Source: an uncultured Pelagibacteraceae bacterium (lineage in GTDB: Bacteria > Pseudomonadota > Alphaproteobacteria > Pelagibacterales > Pelagibacteraceae). From it: a DNA stretch of 38,619 nucleotides. Positions 7,426-15,431 of this stretch are shown here, in pieces; within the stretch, counting starts at the first letter, position 1; the number at the start of each line of letters is the position of its first letter. A program made the position numbers and the translations under genes. The notes under the pieces were generated by a model. That model was given only the letters and a program-made list of their open reading frames with translations, was not told where the DNA came from and did no database searches. The stretch lies in the NCBI GenBank assembly GCA_902578775.1, contig CACHEF010000008.1, positions 1-38,619 on the forward strand, given 5' to 3'.

Positions 7426-8787
7426 TTAGTCAGCAAATAACACATCTGGTAACCACAAAGCAATTCCAGGGAACATATACATTAAAAACATTCCAAAAAT
7501 TACAATACCCAAAAATGGCATAATCCCTTTAAATACTTCTAGTAATTCAACATTTGCTTTTTGAACTCCTTTGAGATAATAGGCCGACATAGCCATTGGT
7601 GGAGTTAAAAAGGACGTCTGCAAATTTAAAGCGATCAACATTGCAAAAAAATATGGATTTACATTAAAAATCTCTAAAAGAGGTAAAAATATTGGCACAA
7701 ATATAATTAAAATTTCAGTCCACTCTAACGGCCACCCTAAAAGAAATATTATTATTTGAGTAATTACTAAAAATTGCCAGGTAGTAATATTGATCGATGT
7801 AAAGAAGTGTTCAAATACTTCATGTCCACCTAGATAAGAAAAAACAGAAGAAAAAGTCCACGAGCCAATAAACAACCACATAATCATTGCAGTTGTTTTT
7901 GCAGTTAGAAAAACTGATTCTTTAAAATTCTGCCATTTTAATGTTTTATAAAACCAAGACAAAAGTATCGCTCCAAATGCCCCTGCTGCTGCTGCTTCTG
8001 CAGGAGTGGCAATTCCAGCTAAAATTGTTCCAAGAACTAGCATAATTAAACCAAATAAGGGTACAAAAGAAACTAATACTTCTTTTAAAATTTCTGATCT
8101 TGGTGGAATATCCTCTGCAGGCGGTCTGGGAGCTATTGATGGATTTAACCAAGCTCTAGTAACTGCATAAACAATATATAAACCTGCTAGCATAAGTCCT
8201 GGAAAAATTGCTGCCGCGAATAATCTTAATGGTGATAACTGCGCAATAACCGAATAAACGATTAACATAATGCTAGGTGGAATCAAAATTCCCAAACATC
8301 CACCAGAACAAATAATTCCCGAGGCAAACTTTTTATCATATCCCGCTTTAACCATTGCAGGCCAAGCAAGTAATCCCATCAAAGTTACAACTGCTCCAAT
8401 AATTCCTGTTGCAGTTGAAAATAAAGTGCAGGTTATTAGTGCGGCTACTGCCATTGACGCAGGCAGTCTGTGAGCTGCAAGTCTTATAGCAAAAAATAAT
8501 TTAGCAACTATCCCAGCTCTCTCAACTAAATATCCCATAAATAAAAAAAGAGGGACTGCTGTAAGCACATTATTATCCATAACCGTGTAAGTATTTTTTA
8601 CGAATAATGAAAATATTCTATTATCAAATAGATGATCCATTAAAACTGGATCATAGTAAGCGTAATAACCAAAACCAATTCCCATGGCCATTAAAGTAAA
8701 TGCAATTGGAAATCCTAATAAAACAGCAAACAAAAATACACCCATCATTAAAATAGCAACTTCAGGATTGGTAAGACTAAACAACAT
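7426..8787 (-). CDS. TRAP transporter large permease subunit (DctM family)
   Basis: DctM is the 12-helix, ion-coupled transport subunit of TRAP (tripartite ATP-independent periplasmic) uptake systems. The 453-residue protein has typical DctM segments: LGFPIAFTLMAMGIGFGYYA, VPLFLFMGYLVERAGI, the GCLGILIPPSIMLIVYSVI motif near residue 160, and ATPAEAAAAGAFGAILLS. It starts 11 bp inside the small permease gene (overlap 8777-8787) and is followed after 5 bp by the amidase. The extended central loop with prolines (PSIAPRPPAEDIPPRSE) suggests the mannitol/chloroaromatic-type subgroup, although the name says little about substrate. Confidence 0.95.
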   Translation of the reverse strand: MLFSLTNPEVAILMMGVFLFAVLLGFPIAFTLMAMGIGFGYYAYYDPVLMDHLFDNRIFSLFVKNTYTVMDNNVLTAVPLFLFMGYLVERAGIVAKLFFAIRLAAHRLPASMAVAALITCTLFSTATGIIGAVVTLMGLLAWPAMVKAGYDKKFASGIICSGGCLGILIPPSIMLIVYSVIAQLSPLRLFAAAIFPGLMLAGLYIVYAVTRAWLNPSIAPRPPAEDIPPRSEILKEVLVSFVPLFGLIMLVLGTILAGIATPAEAAAAGAFGAILLSWFYKTLKWQNFKESVFLTAKTTAMIMWLFIGSWTFSSVFSYLGGHEVFEHFFTSINITTWQFLVITQIIIFLLGWPLEWTEILIIFVPIFLPLLEIFNVNPYFFAMLIALNLQTSFLTPPMAMSAYYLKGVQKANVELLEVFKGIMPFLGIVIFGMFLMYMFPGIALWLPDVLFAD

Positions 8788-9364
8788 TTTTATTATCTTC
8801 CTCTTGAGATGTTCTCATTAATATTTTTTCTGTCTCCTCTGCTACGACCATTCTTGCAGGCCAATGACCAGATTGAATACATATTATTGATCTAAACACT
8901 TCACTTATTCCTTGGATTATCAAAAGAATGCCTGCAGCGGGTATCATAGATTTTACCATATAGATTTGAATTTGAGCAGGACTGCTCCAACTAGTTTCTT
9001 TTATCTTCCAGGCTTGAGCTGCATATTCATAACCATAAAAAGCTAAAGCAATAACACCTGGAAAAAAGAAAATAAAATACAAAATTAAGTCTATCCAGGC
9101 CTGAGTTTTTTGACTGAACAGTCTATAAATAACATCACCTCTTACATGAGCTTCGGTAGCTAAACAGTATGCCCCTGACATCATTAATATTGCTCCATAC
9201 ATCTGCATGCTAAAATCGAAATTCCATAACGTTGGAGCATTAAAAGCATATGCCATAACAACCTCATAAACTGTACCGCCCATTAAAATAACTATGCACC
9301 ACGAAAAAGCTTTACCCATTGAGGTGCTTAAAGTATCAGCAAACTTAATGAAGGATTTCATCAT
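8777..9364 (-). CDS. TRAP transporter small permease subunit (DctQ family)
   Basis: DctQ is the four-helix membrane partner of DctM. The 195-residue product has helices near residues 18-38, 52-70, 88-110 and 133-155, and the usual motif EAHVRGDVIYRLFS between helices two and three. Two adjacent ATGs (9364 and 9361) are possible starts and differ by one residue. It overlaps dctM by 11 bp. It is separated from the binding-protein gene upstream by 77 bp containing a strong hairpin, so the permeases may be expressed at a lower level than the binding protein. Confidence 0.92.
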   Translation of the reverse strand: MMKSFIKFADTLSTSMGKAFSWCIVILMGGTVYEVVMAYAFNAPTLWNFDFSMQMYGAILMMSGAYCLATEAHVRGDVIYRLFSQKTQAWIDLILYFIFFFPGVIALAFYGYEYAAQAWKIKETSWSSPAQIQIYMVKSMIPAAGILLIIQGISEVFRSIICIQSGHWPARMVVAEETEKILMRTSQEEDNKNVV

Positions 9365-9390
9365 AAATTTTACGGTATAGTAAATTTAAT

Positions 9391-9421
9391 AAAAAAAAAA
9401 GGGGGTTTTTAAACCCCCTTT
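9391..9421 (-). terminator. Intrinsic terminator or attenuator between dctP and dctQM
   Basis: On the minus strand the sequence forms a perfect 11-bp stem, AAAGGGGGTTT (9421-9411) with AAACCCCCTTT (9408-9398), joined by a 2-nt spacer and followed by an unbroken T tract (9400-9391). This is a canonical rho-independent terminator. Because the permease genes continue on the same strand 27 bp later, it probably acts as a partial terminator or mRNA stabiliser that keeps the binding protein in excess. Confidence 0.85.
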
Positions 9422-9441
9422 CTCTGAATTTTTAAAGTTAA

Positions 9442-10596
9442 TTAAATTTTAACTTTTGCAATTGGACCAAACTCATTTTCATAAGCTAATTTGTAGTTCG
9501 GTTGATTCATCAACAGATACTTCATTGTTCTCTTAGCATATGCTTTTTGAGAGTCGATAATTTTCTTAAAGAAAGGATCTTTTCCAGAAAATTCAGCAAC
9601 TATTTTGTCCCAACCTTTTAGCTGTTCAGCTAAAATAGCATCAGATGTTTGGTATACATTAACCTTATGCTCATTCATCAATTTAGCCAAGTCAGCAGAA
9701 TATCTAACTAGAGCTTTAAAGTAGTTATCTGAGTTTGCAGCATATGCAGCATTCTTCAAGATAGCTTGATGAGCAGGCGAAAGGCTATTGTATCTTTTTT
9801 TATTCACCGGTATCTCAAACATTTCTTGAGACTGGTGGAAACTACCTAAGTGATAGTGTTTAGATACATCTTGCATTCCAAACTGTGAGTCTGATGTAGG
9901 GTTGTTAAATTCAGCAGCATCAATTAAACCAGTTTTCATTGCTGGTTGAATTTCACCACCTGGTAATTGTCTTACGACCATTCCCATTGCAGTTAAAACG
10001 TTAGTCGCTAGACCAACAGTTCTATACTTCATTCCTTTAACATCAGATACTTTTGTTACATTCTTTTTGAACCAACCAAACGGTTGAGCTGGCATAGGCA
10101 TATGAAAGAATCCAATATAATCATATCCAACTTTTGCAAGTGTTTCATCATATAGTTTTCTTCCTCCACCGTATTCCATCCATCCCATTACTTCTTGAGA
10201 TGACATACCGTAAGAAGGACCAGTTCCAAAAAGTGAAGCTGCAGGATTTTTACCATACCAATACGCTGTCACCCAGTGACCCATATCAAGGTTTCCATCA
10301 CTTACTGCTGCTCCGATTTCTGAAGTTTTTACAACTGCACCAACTGGCTGAAGATCTATTTTTAAAGATCCTCCAGACATATCGCTTACCATTTTAGCGT
10401 AGTCACCAGCCATTTCAAAAAAGATATTAGCGCCTGAAGGCCAAGCTGCTTGCATCTTTAATGTAACTGGAGCTGCATGTGCTATGTTTGGCATTGCAAC
10501 AGTAGCTGCCGCAACAGCTCCTGCTTTAGCAGCGGTTTTAAAGAACTTACGTCTTGAAGATGTTTTAATCTTCAAGGATTTGTTTTCTTTTGTCAT
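9442..10596 (-). CDS. TRAP substrate-binding protein (DctP/TakP-like), Tat-exported
   Basis: This 384-residue periplasmic solute-binding protein begins with a twin-arginine signal (SSRRKFFKTAAKAGAVAAA, cut near HAA) and belongs to the DctP family. Family-typical segments are FGWFKKNVTKVSDVKGMKYR, whose Arg is the expected carboxylate ligand, and LPGGEIQPAMKTGLIDAAEF. The pattern resembles TakP, which binds 2-oxo acids, so the ligand is probably a monocarboxylate such as a 2-oxo or 2-hydroxy acid; this is inference. The ATG has a strong Shine-Dalgarno (GAGGAG at 10607-10602). A terminator hairpin follows the gene. Its neighbour upstream is a block of hydroxyacid enzymes, which fits the proposed ligand class. 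Confidence 0.94.
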   Translation of the reverse strand: MTKENKSLKIKTSSRRKFFKTAAKAGAVAAATVAMPNIAHAAPVTLKMQAAWPSGANIFFEMAGDYAKMVSDMSGGSLKIDLQPVGAVVKTSEIGAAVSDGNLDMGHWVTAYWYGKNPAASLFGTGPSYGMSSQEVMGWMEYGGGRKLYDETLAKVGYDYIGFFHMPMPAQPFGWFKKNVTKVSDVKGMKYRTVGLATNVLTAMGMVVRQLPGGEIQPAMKTGLIDAAEFNNPTSDSQFGMQDVSKHYHLGSFHQSQEMFEIPVNKKRYNSLSPAHQAILKNAAYAANSDNYFKALVRYSADLAKLMNEHKVNVYQTSDAILAEQLKGWDKIVAEFSGKDPFFKKIIDSQKAYAKRTMKYLLMNQPNYKLAYENEFGPIAKVKI

Positions 10597-10661
10597 TATT
10601 TCTCCTCTACTAGTTAATTAACTGAAATAATTTAAACATAGAATTTGATTAGAGTCTTTCT

Positions 10662-10680
10662 AAAAAAAGGCAGAGATGCC
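10662..10680 (-). terminator. Short intrinsic terminator after the hydroxyacid operon
   Basis: On the minus strand GGCA (10680-10677), a TCTC loop and TGCC (10672-10669) are followed by seven T residues (10668-10662). The stem is only 4 bp, which is weak, but the position is right: 35 bp after the stop of the hydroxyacid dehydrogenase and before the TRAP genes. It would separate the two transcription units. Confidence 0.5.
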
Positions 10681-10714
10681 GCATAAGTTGAATTTTTTAC
10701 AATCTAGAGTAGAA

Positions 10715-11668
10715 TTAGTTCACTTTATTCTTAGAATTTCCAGTTTTAAAAAACTCATCAATATTATCAATAGCTAAGTTAGCCATAGCGATTCTCGTGT
10801 CTTTGGTTGCACTTCCTAGGTGAGGTAAAATAAAAGTTGATTTAATTTTGTGATAACCTGAATTTAAATTAGGCTCATTTTTATATACATCTAAACCAGC
10901 TGCATAAATTTTCCTACGATTTAATGCATCGATCAGTGCCTCATCCTCAATTATATCTCCTCTAGCAACATTGGTTATCACTGCTCCTTTTGGAAAATAT
11001 TCAACTGTTTCTTTATTAATCATATTTTCGGTTTCTTTAGTAGCTGGACAACAGATAGATAGAACATCAGATACAGAGAATAAACTTTTTATATTATCGT
11101 GATAAATTGCTCCCTGTTCCTTATCTACACTTAACTTTGAACGATTGTGATAATGAATTATCATTCCTAATGATTTTGCTATCTTTGCAATTTTTTGTCC
11201 AATCCTTCCCATTCCTAAAACTCCTAGCCTAGTTCCCGTTAACTGTTTCCCAATTAAATAATCTGCTGACCACTTCCAACCACCTTCTCTTGCTGACTCA
11301 ATTCCTTCAGCAGCCCTTCTACAAGCTCCCAAGATTAATAAAACTCCTATTTCAGCAGTGGCGTCTGATAAAACTTCTGGTGTATTGGTAACTATTATAC
11401 CTCTTTTTTTTGCTGCTTCTAAATCAATATTACCAAAACCTACCGCGAAATTTGATATGATCTTTATTGTATCAGGTAACTTGTCAATTGTATCTTTATC
11501 TAATTTTTCAGTTAAAGATGATAGAATTCCATCGCAACCCTTACTCATCTCAATTACTCTTGATTGAGAATATAATTCATCATTAGAATTGAATATTGGG
11601 TCAAAAGTTTTTGAAGCTTTATCCTCACTTTCCTTGATTAATTTTCGAGTTATCAAAATTTTTTTCAT
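10715..11668 (-). CDS. D-2-hydroxyacid dehydrogenase (glyoxylate/hydroxypyruvate reductase type)
   Basis: The 317-residue protein belongs to the NAD(P)-dependent D-isomer 2-hydroxyacid dehydrogenases, which interconvert 2-oxo acids (glyoxylate, hydroxypyruvate) and 2-hydroxy acids. The Rossmann motif is LGVLGMGRIGQKIAKIAKSL. The catalytic Arg is in ITNVARGDIIEDEALIDAL, the Glu in AAGLDVYKNEP and the His in LPHLGSAT, so the catalytic set is complete. The N-terminal substrate domain includes ISNFAVGFGNIDLEAA. It is the last gene of a five-gene minus-strand set, 13 bp after the FAD-linked oxidase. Glyoxylate reductase is the best guess, but the substrate is not fixed by sequence. Confidence 0.93.
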   Translation of the reverse strand: MKKILITRKLIKESEDKASKTFDPIFNSNDELYSQSRVIEMSKGCDGILSSLTEKLDKDTIDKLPDTIKIISNFAVGFGNIDLEAAKKRGIIVTNTPEVLSDATAEIGVLLILGACRRAAEGIESAREGGWKWSADYLIGKQLTGTRLGVLGMGRIGQKIAKIAKSLGMIIHYHNRSKLSVDKEQGAIYHDNIKSLFSVSDVLSICCPATKETENMINKETVEYFPKGAVITNVARGDIIEDEALIDALNRRKIYAAGLDVYKNEPNLNSGYHKIKSTFILPHLGSATKDTRIAMANLAIDNIDEFFKTGNSKNKVN

Positions 11669-11681
11669 GAGTTAAAGACTA

Positions 11682-13055
11682 TCAATTAAGATCAAATATT
11701 TTGCCAGGATTCATTATATTATTCTGATCGATACTTCTTTTAATAGTTCTCATTAGTGCAATACTATCACCATGCTCTTTGAGTAAATATGCTTTTTTAT
11801 GAAGTCCAACACCATGTTCACCTGTAATAGTTCCATCAAGTTCTAAAGTTTTACTAATCAACAAATCGCTAAATTCTCTTATCTTGTTATATATCCCTTC
11901 TTCTTTAGGATCATAAGGCAAAATTACATGAAAATTTCCGTCTCCTAAATGACCGACCATAGGAGCTCTTAGACCAAGTTTTTTTGTTTCCTCTTCAGCA
12001 AAATTTACACACTCTGTAATTTTTGAAATTGGAAGGCATACGTCTGTTGAGTAAACTCTTCCATTATTAATTAAAGCTTTAACAGAGTAGTAAACATCCC
12101 ATCTTGCTTTCCAAAGTTTATTTCTTTCTTCTAAATCTTTAGCCCATTTAAATGAACTTCCGCTATTATCGTTTGAAATTTCCTCAACAATTTTTATATT
12201 TTCTTTATTTGAAAGTTCTGAGCCATGAAACTCAAAAAAAAGTGTGGGCACTGCCTCAATATCTTTTAATTTTGAATAATTTATACTTATTTCCATTTGC
12301 TCTTGATTAAGCATCTCAATTCTTGCTATAGGAACTCCATATTGAATTACTTGTTGAGCAGTTTGAACTGCCATTTCTAAGGATGGAAAATGACATACAG
12401 CGCTCATAATACTTTCTGGTATTGGAGATAATCTTAACTGGATCTCTGTAATTATTCCTAAAGTGCCTTCAGAACCAATAAAAAGATTTGTTAAATTATA
12501 ACCAGCTGATGTTTTTTTTGTTCTGCCACCAGTTTTTATAATTTCACCATCTGGAAGTACTACTGTAAGACCAGTTATTGCGGTTTTCATAGTGCCATAT
12601 TTTACAGCCATTGTGCCTGAGGCTGATGTTGAAGCCATACCACCAATTGCAGCATTCGCACCTGGATCGATTGGGAAAAAAACTCCATCCTCCCTTAAAT
12701 ACTCATTTAATTGTTCTTTAGTAACGCAAGCTTGCACTCTACAATCAAAATCCTCAGCATTTACATTTAAAATTTTATTCATTTTCTCTAAAGAAATCGT
12801 AATACCTTTCTCATTACCAACAACATTTCCCTCTAAAGAAGTTCCAGTACCAAAAGGAACTACTGGAATTTTATGTTGATTACATAAGCTCAATATTTTT
12901 GAAACTTCTTCATTCGTTTCGGGAAAAACTACTGCTTTGGATAAAATTGGATCATAAGTATCCTCACCTCTTGCATAATTTGCCCTGGTGGACTCAGAAG
13001 TTGAAAATCTACCATTAAATATTTTTTTTAATTCTTCTTGTACTTGTTCGTTCAT
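11682..13055 (-). CDS. FAD-linked oxidase (glycolate oxidase GlcD / D-lactate dehydrogenase type)
   Basis: This 457-residue flavoprotein has the FAD-binding PCMH domain (about residues 38-215) with VVPFGTGTSLEGNVVG and the segment PGANAAIGGMASTSASGTMA. The C-terminal FAD-oxidase domain ends with TGEHGVGLHKKAYL and MNPGKIFD. HLGDGNFHVILP carries the conserved histidine pair used for substrate binding. These enzymes oxidise D-lactate or glycolate and pass electrons to quinone or cytochrome c. The partner subunits glcE and glcF are not adjacent, which favours a single-subunit D-lactate/D-2-hydroxyacid dehydrogenase. It lies 40 bp after the aminotransferase gene. Confidence 0.93.
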   Translation of the reverse strand: MNEQVQEELKKIFNGRFSTSESTRANYARGEDTYDPILSKAVVFPETNEEVSKILSLCNQHKIPVVPFGTGTSLEGNVVGNEKGITISLEKMNKILNVNAEDFDCRVQACVTKEQLNEYLREDGVFFPIDPGANAAIGGMASTSASGTMAVKYGTMKTAITGLTVVLPDGEIIKTGGRTKKTSAGYNLTNLFIGSEGTLGIITEIQLRLSPIPESIMSAVCHFPSLEMAVQTAQQVIQYGVPIARIEMLNQEQMEISINYSKLKDIEAVPTLFFEFHGSELSNKENIKIVEEISNDNSGSSFKWAKDLEERNKLWKARWDVYYSVKALINNGRVYSTDVCLPISKITECVNFAEEETKKLGLRAPMVGHLGDGNFHVILPYDPKEEGIYNKIREFSDLLISKTLELDGTITGEHGVGLHKKAYLLKEHGDSIALMRTIKRSIDQNNIMNPGKIFDLN

Positions 13056-13095
13056 ATTGTTGGAATATTAATAAAGATTATAAGAAAAATACAGC

Positions 13096-14262
13096 TTATT
13101 TAGTTAGCATTTTCTTTACGTTTTCTAAAGCTTGGGAAATATTATCTCTAGATGCTGCAAAACTAAATCTTACATAATCATTACAGGTTTTACCAAAAGC
13201 AGTTCCAGGAACAATTGCCACTCCTGCTTCATGCATTGCTTTTTTACAAAACTCAGCCCCAGTCATTCCAGTACCTTTTACATTTGGAAATGCGTAGAAA
13301 GCACCACCAGGTAAACTACATTCGACTCCAGGAAGATCATTTAAACCTTTGTGAATTAAATCTCTTCTTTGTGTAAATTTTACCATCATTGCATCAATTG
13401 AATCATCTGGTCCATCAAGAGCAGCTATACCTGCAAATTGTGCAGCAGCATTCACACATGAAACACTGTTAATTAAAAGTTTGTTAACATGTGGAACTAA
13501 TTCTTTAGGCCAAAAACTCCAACCCAACCTCCATCCTGTCATTGAATAAGCTTTGCTCCATCCTTCTAATACTATTAATCTTTCTCTTAATTCTGGATAA
13601 TTGAAAAATGTTGGCATTTCCTTATTATCAAAAATTTGTCTACTATAAATTTCATCACTAAGAATCGTTACATGAGGATATTTTTTTAATCCCTCAGCTA
13701 GTACATCTATAGCAGATTTTTCAACAAAGCTTCCTGTTGGATTATTTGGATTGATTAAAATTAAAAGTCTAGTTTTATCCGTAATTAGAGATAAAATTTT
13801 TTCAGGATTAAATTTTAAATCTTTATCTTCTGTTAAATCATAAGGGACAGGTGTTGACCCTGTATAATTAATCATGGACTCATATATTGGAAAAGCAGGT
13901 GTTGGATGAATAATCTCTGCTCCAGGCTCACCGAAACATTGAATTGCATAAGTCATTGTTGGTTTGCCACCCGGCATGATTAGAATTCTTTCAAAATCTA
14001 TATCAGTGTTGTAACGTTTTTTAATCCATCTAGTTACTGCTTGTCTACATTCAGGAATACCATTTGACATTACATACCCATGATGACCATCATCTAAAGC
14101 TTTTTTTGCTGCATCAACAACATGTTTAGGAGTTTTAAAATCTGGCTGTCCCAAGCCTAAATGTATCATTGGATTTCCTTTTGCTTCTAACGCTTTAGCC
14201 TCAGCCAATACACTAAATGCAGTTTCCGTTCCTAAATTTTCTAAATTTCTTGCTAGTTTCAT
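13096..14262 (-). CDS. Class I/II PLP-dependent aminotransferase
   Basis: The 388-residue protein is a fold-type I aminotransferase of the aspartate-aminotransferase-like group. It has NPNNPTG (residues 171-177, Asn174 for PLP), SDEIYS with Asp203 and Tyr206, and the Schiff-base lysine Lys237 in GWSKAYSMTGWRLGW. The substrate-carboxylate arginine lies in YVRFSFA near the C-terminus. It would move an amino group between an amino acid and a 2-oxo acid, linking the neighbouring 2-hydroxyacid/2-oxoacid enzymes to amino-acid metabolism. The exact donor is not readable. It lies 15 bp behind the second FMN hydroxyacid dehydrogenase. Confidence 0.93.
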   Translation of the reverse strand: MKLARNLENLGTETAFSVLAEAKALEAKGNPMIHLGLGQPDFKTPKHVVDAAKKALDDGHHGYVMSNGIPECRQAVTRWIKKRYNTDIDFERILIMPGGKPTMTYAIQCFGEPGAEIIHPTPAFPIYESMINYTGSTPVPYDLTEDKDLKFNPEKILSLITDKTRLLILINPNNPTGSFVEKSAIDVLAEGLKKYPHVTILSDEIYSRQIFDNKEMPTFFNYPELRERLIVLEGWSKAYSMTGWRLGWSFWPKELVPHVNKLLINSVSCVNAAAQFAGIAALDGPDDSIDAMMVKFTQRRDLIHKGLNDLPGVECSLPGGAFYAFPNVKGTGMTGAEFCKKAMHEAGVAIVPGTAFGKTCNDYVRFSFAASRDNISQALENVKKMLTK

Positions 14263-14277
14263 TTAAATGTATCCCTT

Positions 14278-15429
14278 CTATTTTCTATAAATTATTTTTG
14301 AATTATCTAGTTCTTTTAAATTTTTACAACCCATCAATACCATATTTCTGCTAATTTCATCATGCATATTTTTTAATAAATGTTCAACTCCTTGCTGTCC
14401 ACCTGCGGCCAAAGAGAACAAGAACATTTTTCCAAAACTACATGCTTTTGCACCAGCAGCGATTGCTTTCAATACATGTGTTCCTCTTCTAACCCCTCCA
14501 TCTAAAATAATCTCTAATTTATCCCCAACAGCATCAGAAATTGCTTTAATTTGATCAAAAGGTGATCTTGAGCCATCCAATTGTCTACCCCCATGATTTG
14601 AAATCATAATAGCTGTACATCCAATATCTATAGCTCTTCTTGCGTCTTCAACTGACATAACCCCTTTAAGGGCAAAAGGTCCATTCCACTTTTTTGCGCA
14701 ATACTCAGCATCCTTCCACCCCATTGCTGGGTCATATTGTTCATTAATATATTCAATTACCGACTTAGAAATATTAGTTCCTTTATCTGTTTTTTTTTTA
14801 ACATTTGATAATTCAAATCTTTTACCAGTTAAATAATTAAATACCCAACCAGGTCTCATTGCAAAACTCATCAGGCTTTGCAATGTCAGTTTCGGTGGAG
14901 TTGTAAATCCTGTTCTATGGTCCTTTTCTCTGTTTCCAGCCACCAAAGTATCTACTGTTAAACACATAGCATCAAAACCAGATCTTCTAGACCTATCAAT
15001 TAAATCATCAGAAATAGACCTATCTTTATGAACATAAAGTTGAAATAATTTTGGACCACTTGAAATATTTGATATTTCTTCAATAGAGTTATTTCCCATA
15101 GAGGACATACTATAAAAAGTACCATATTTTTCTGCAGCTCTTGCTGAAGCTACGTCTCCATCAGGATGATAAAGTCTTTGCATCGCCGCTGGTGAAAGAA
15201 AAATTGGCATATCTATTTTTCGTCCAAATAAACTTGTTGATAAATCTGGTTTTCCAACACTTGCGAGTATATTGGGAACTAAATCACATTCATTAAAAGA
15301 GTCCGTATTTCGTTTAAGAGTCGACTCATCATCAGAGCCCCCATCTATATAATGAAAAATTGGTGATGGTAATTTTTTTTTTGCTAATTTTCTAAAGTCC
15401 TCAAAATTGTAACAATTTTTTAAGCTCAT
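14278..15429 (-). CDS. FMN-dependent alpha-hydroxyacid dehydrogenase, paralog 2
   Basis: This 383-residue protein belongs to the lactate dehydrogenase (LldD)/glycolate oxidase/flavocytochrome b2 family, oxidising L-2-hydroxy acids with FMN. The N-terminal FHYIDGGSDDE, FLSPAAMQRLYHPDGD, and the active-site ISNHGGRQLDGSRSPFDQ (catalytic His, substrate Arg) are all present, followed by the phosphate-binding LDGGVRRGTHVLKAIAAGAKA. It lies 2 bp after a close paralog of nearly identical length, so a tandem duplication is evident. Small active-site differences (VRRGTHVLKA here, IHRGTHMLKA in the partner) may reflect different substrates. Lactate and glycolate are both plausible. Confidence 0.93.
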   Translation of the reverse strand: MSLKNCYNFEDFRKLAKKKLPSPIFHYIDGGSDDESTLKRNTDSFNECDLVPNILASVGKPDLSTSLFGRKIDMPIFLSPAAMQRLYHPDGDVASARAAEKYGTFYSMSSMGNNSIEEISNISSGPKLFQLYVHKDRSISDDLIDRSRRSGFDAMCLTVDTLVAGNREKDHRTGFTTPPKLTLQSLMSFAMRPGWVFNYLTGKRFELSNVKKKTDKGTNISKSVIEYINEQYDPAMGWKDAEYCAKKWNGPFALKGVMSVEDARRAIDIGCTAIMISNHGGRQLDGSRSPFDQIKAISDAVGDKLEIILDGGVRRGTHVLKAIAAGAKACSFGKMFLFSLAAGGQQGVEHLLKNMHDEISRNMVLMGCKNLKELDNSKIIYRK

Positions 15430-15431
15430 TA

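Noticed and set aside
7122..7523. Plus-strand 133-codon frame opposite the amidase
   Set aside because: Antisense shadow of the amidase and TRAP permease genes; no recognisable motif or start signal.
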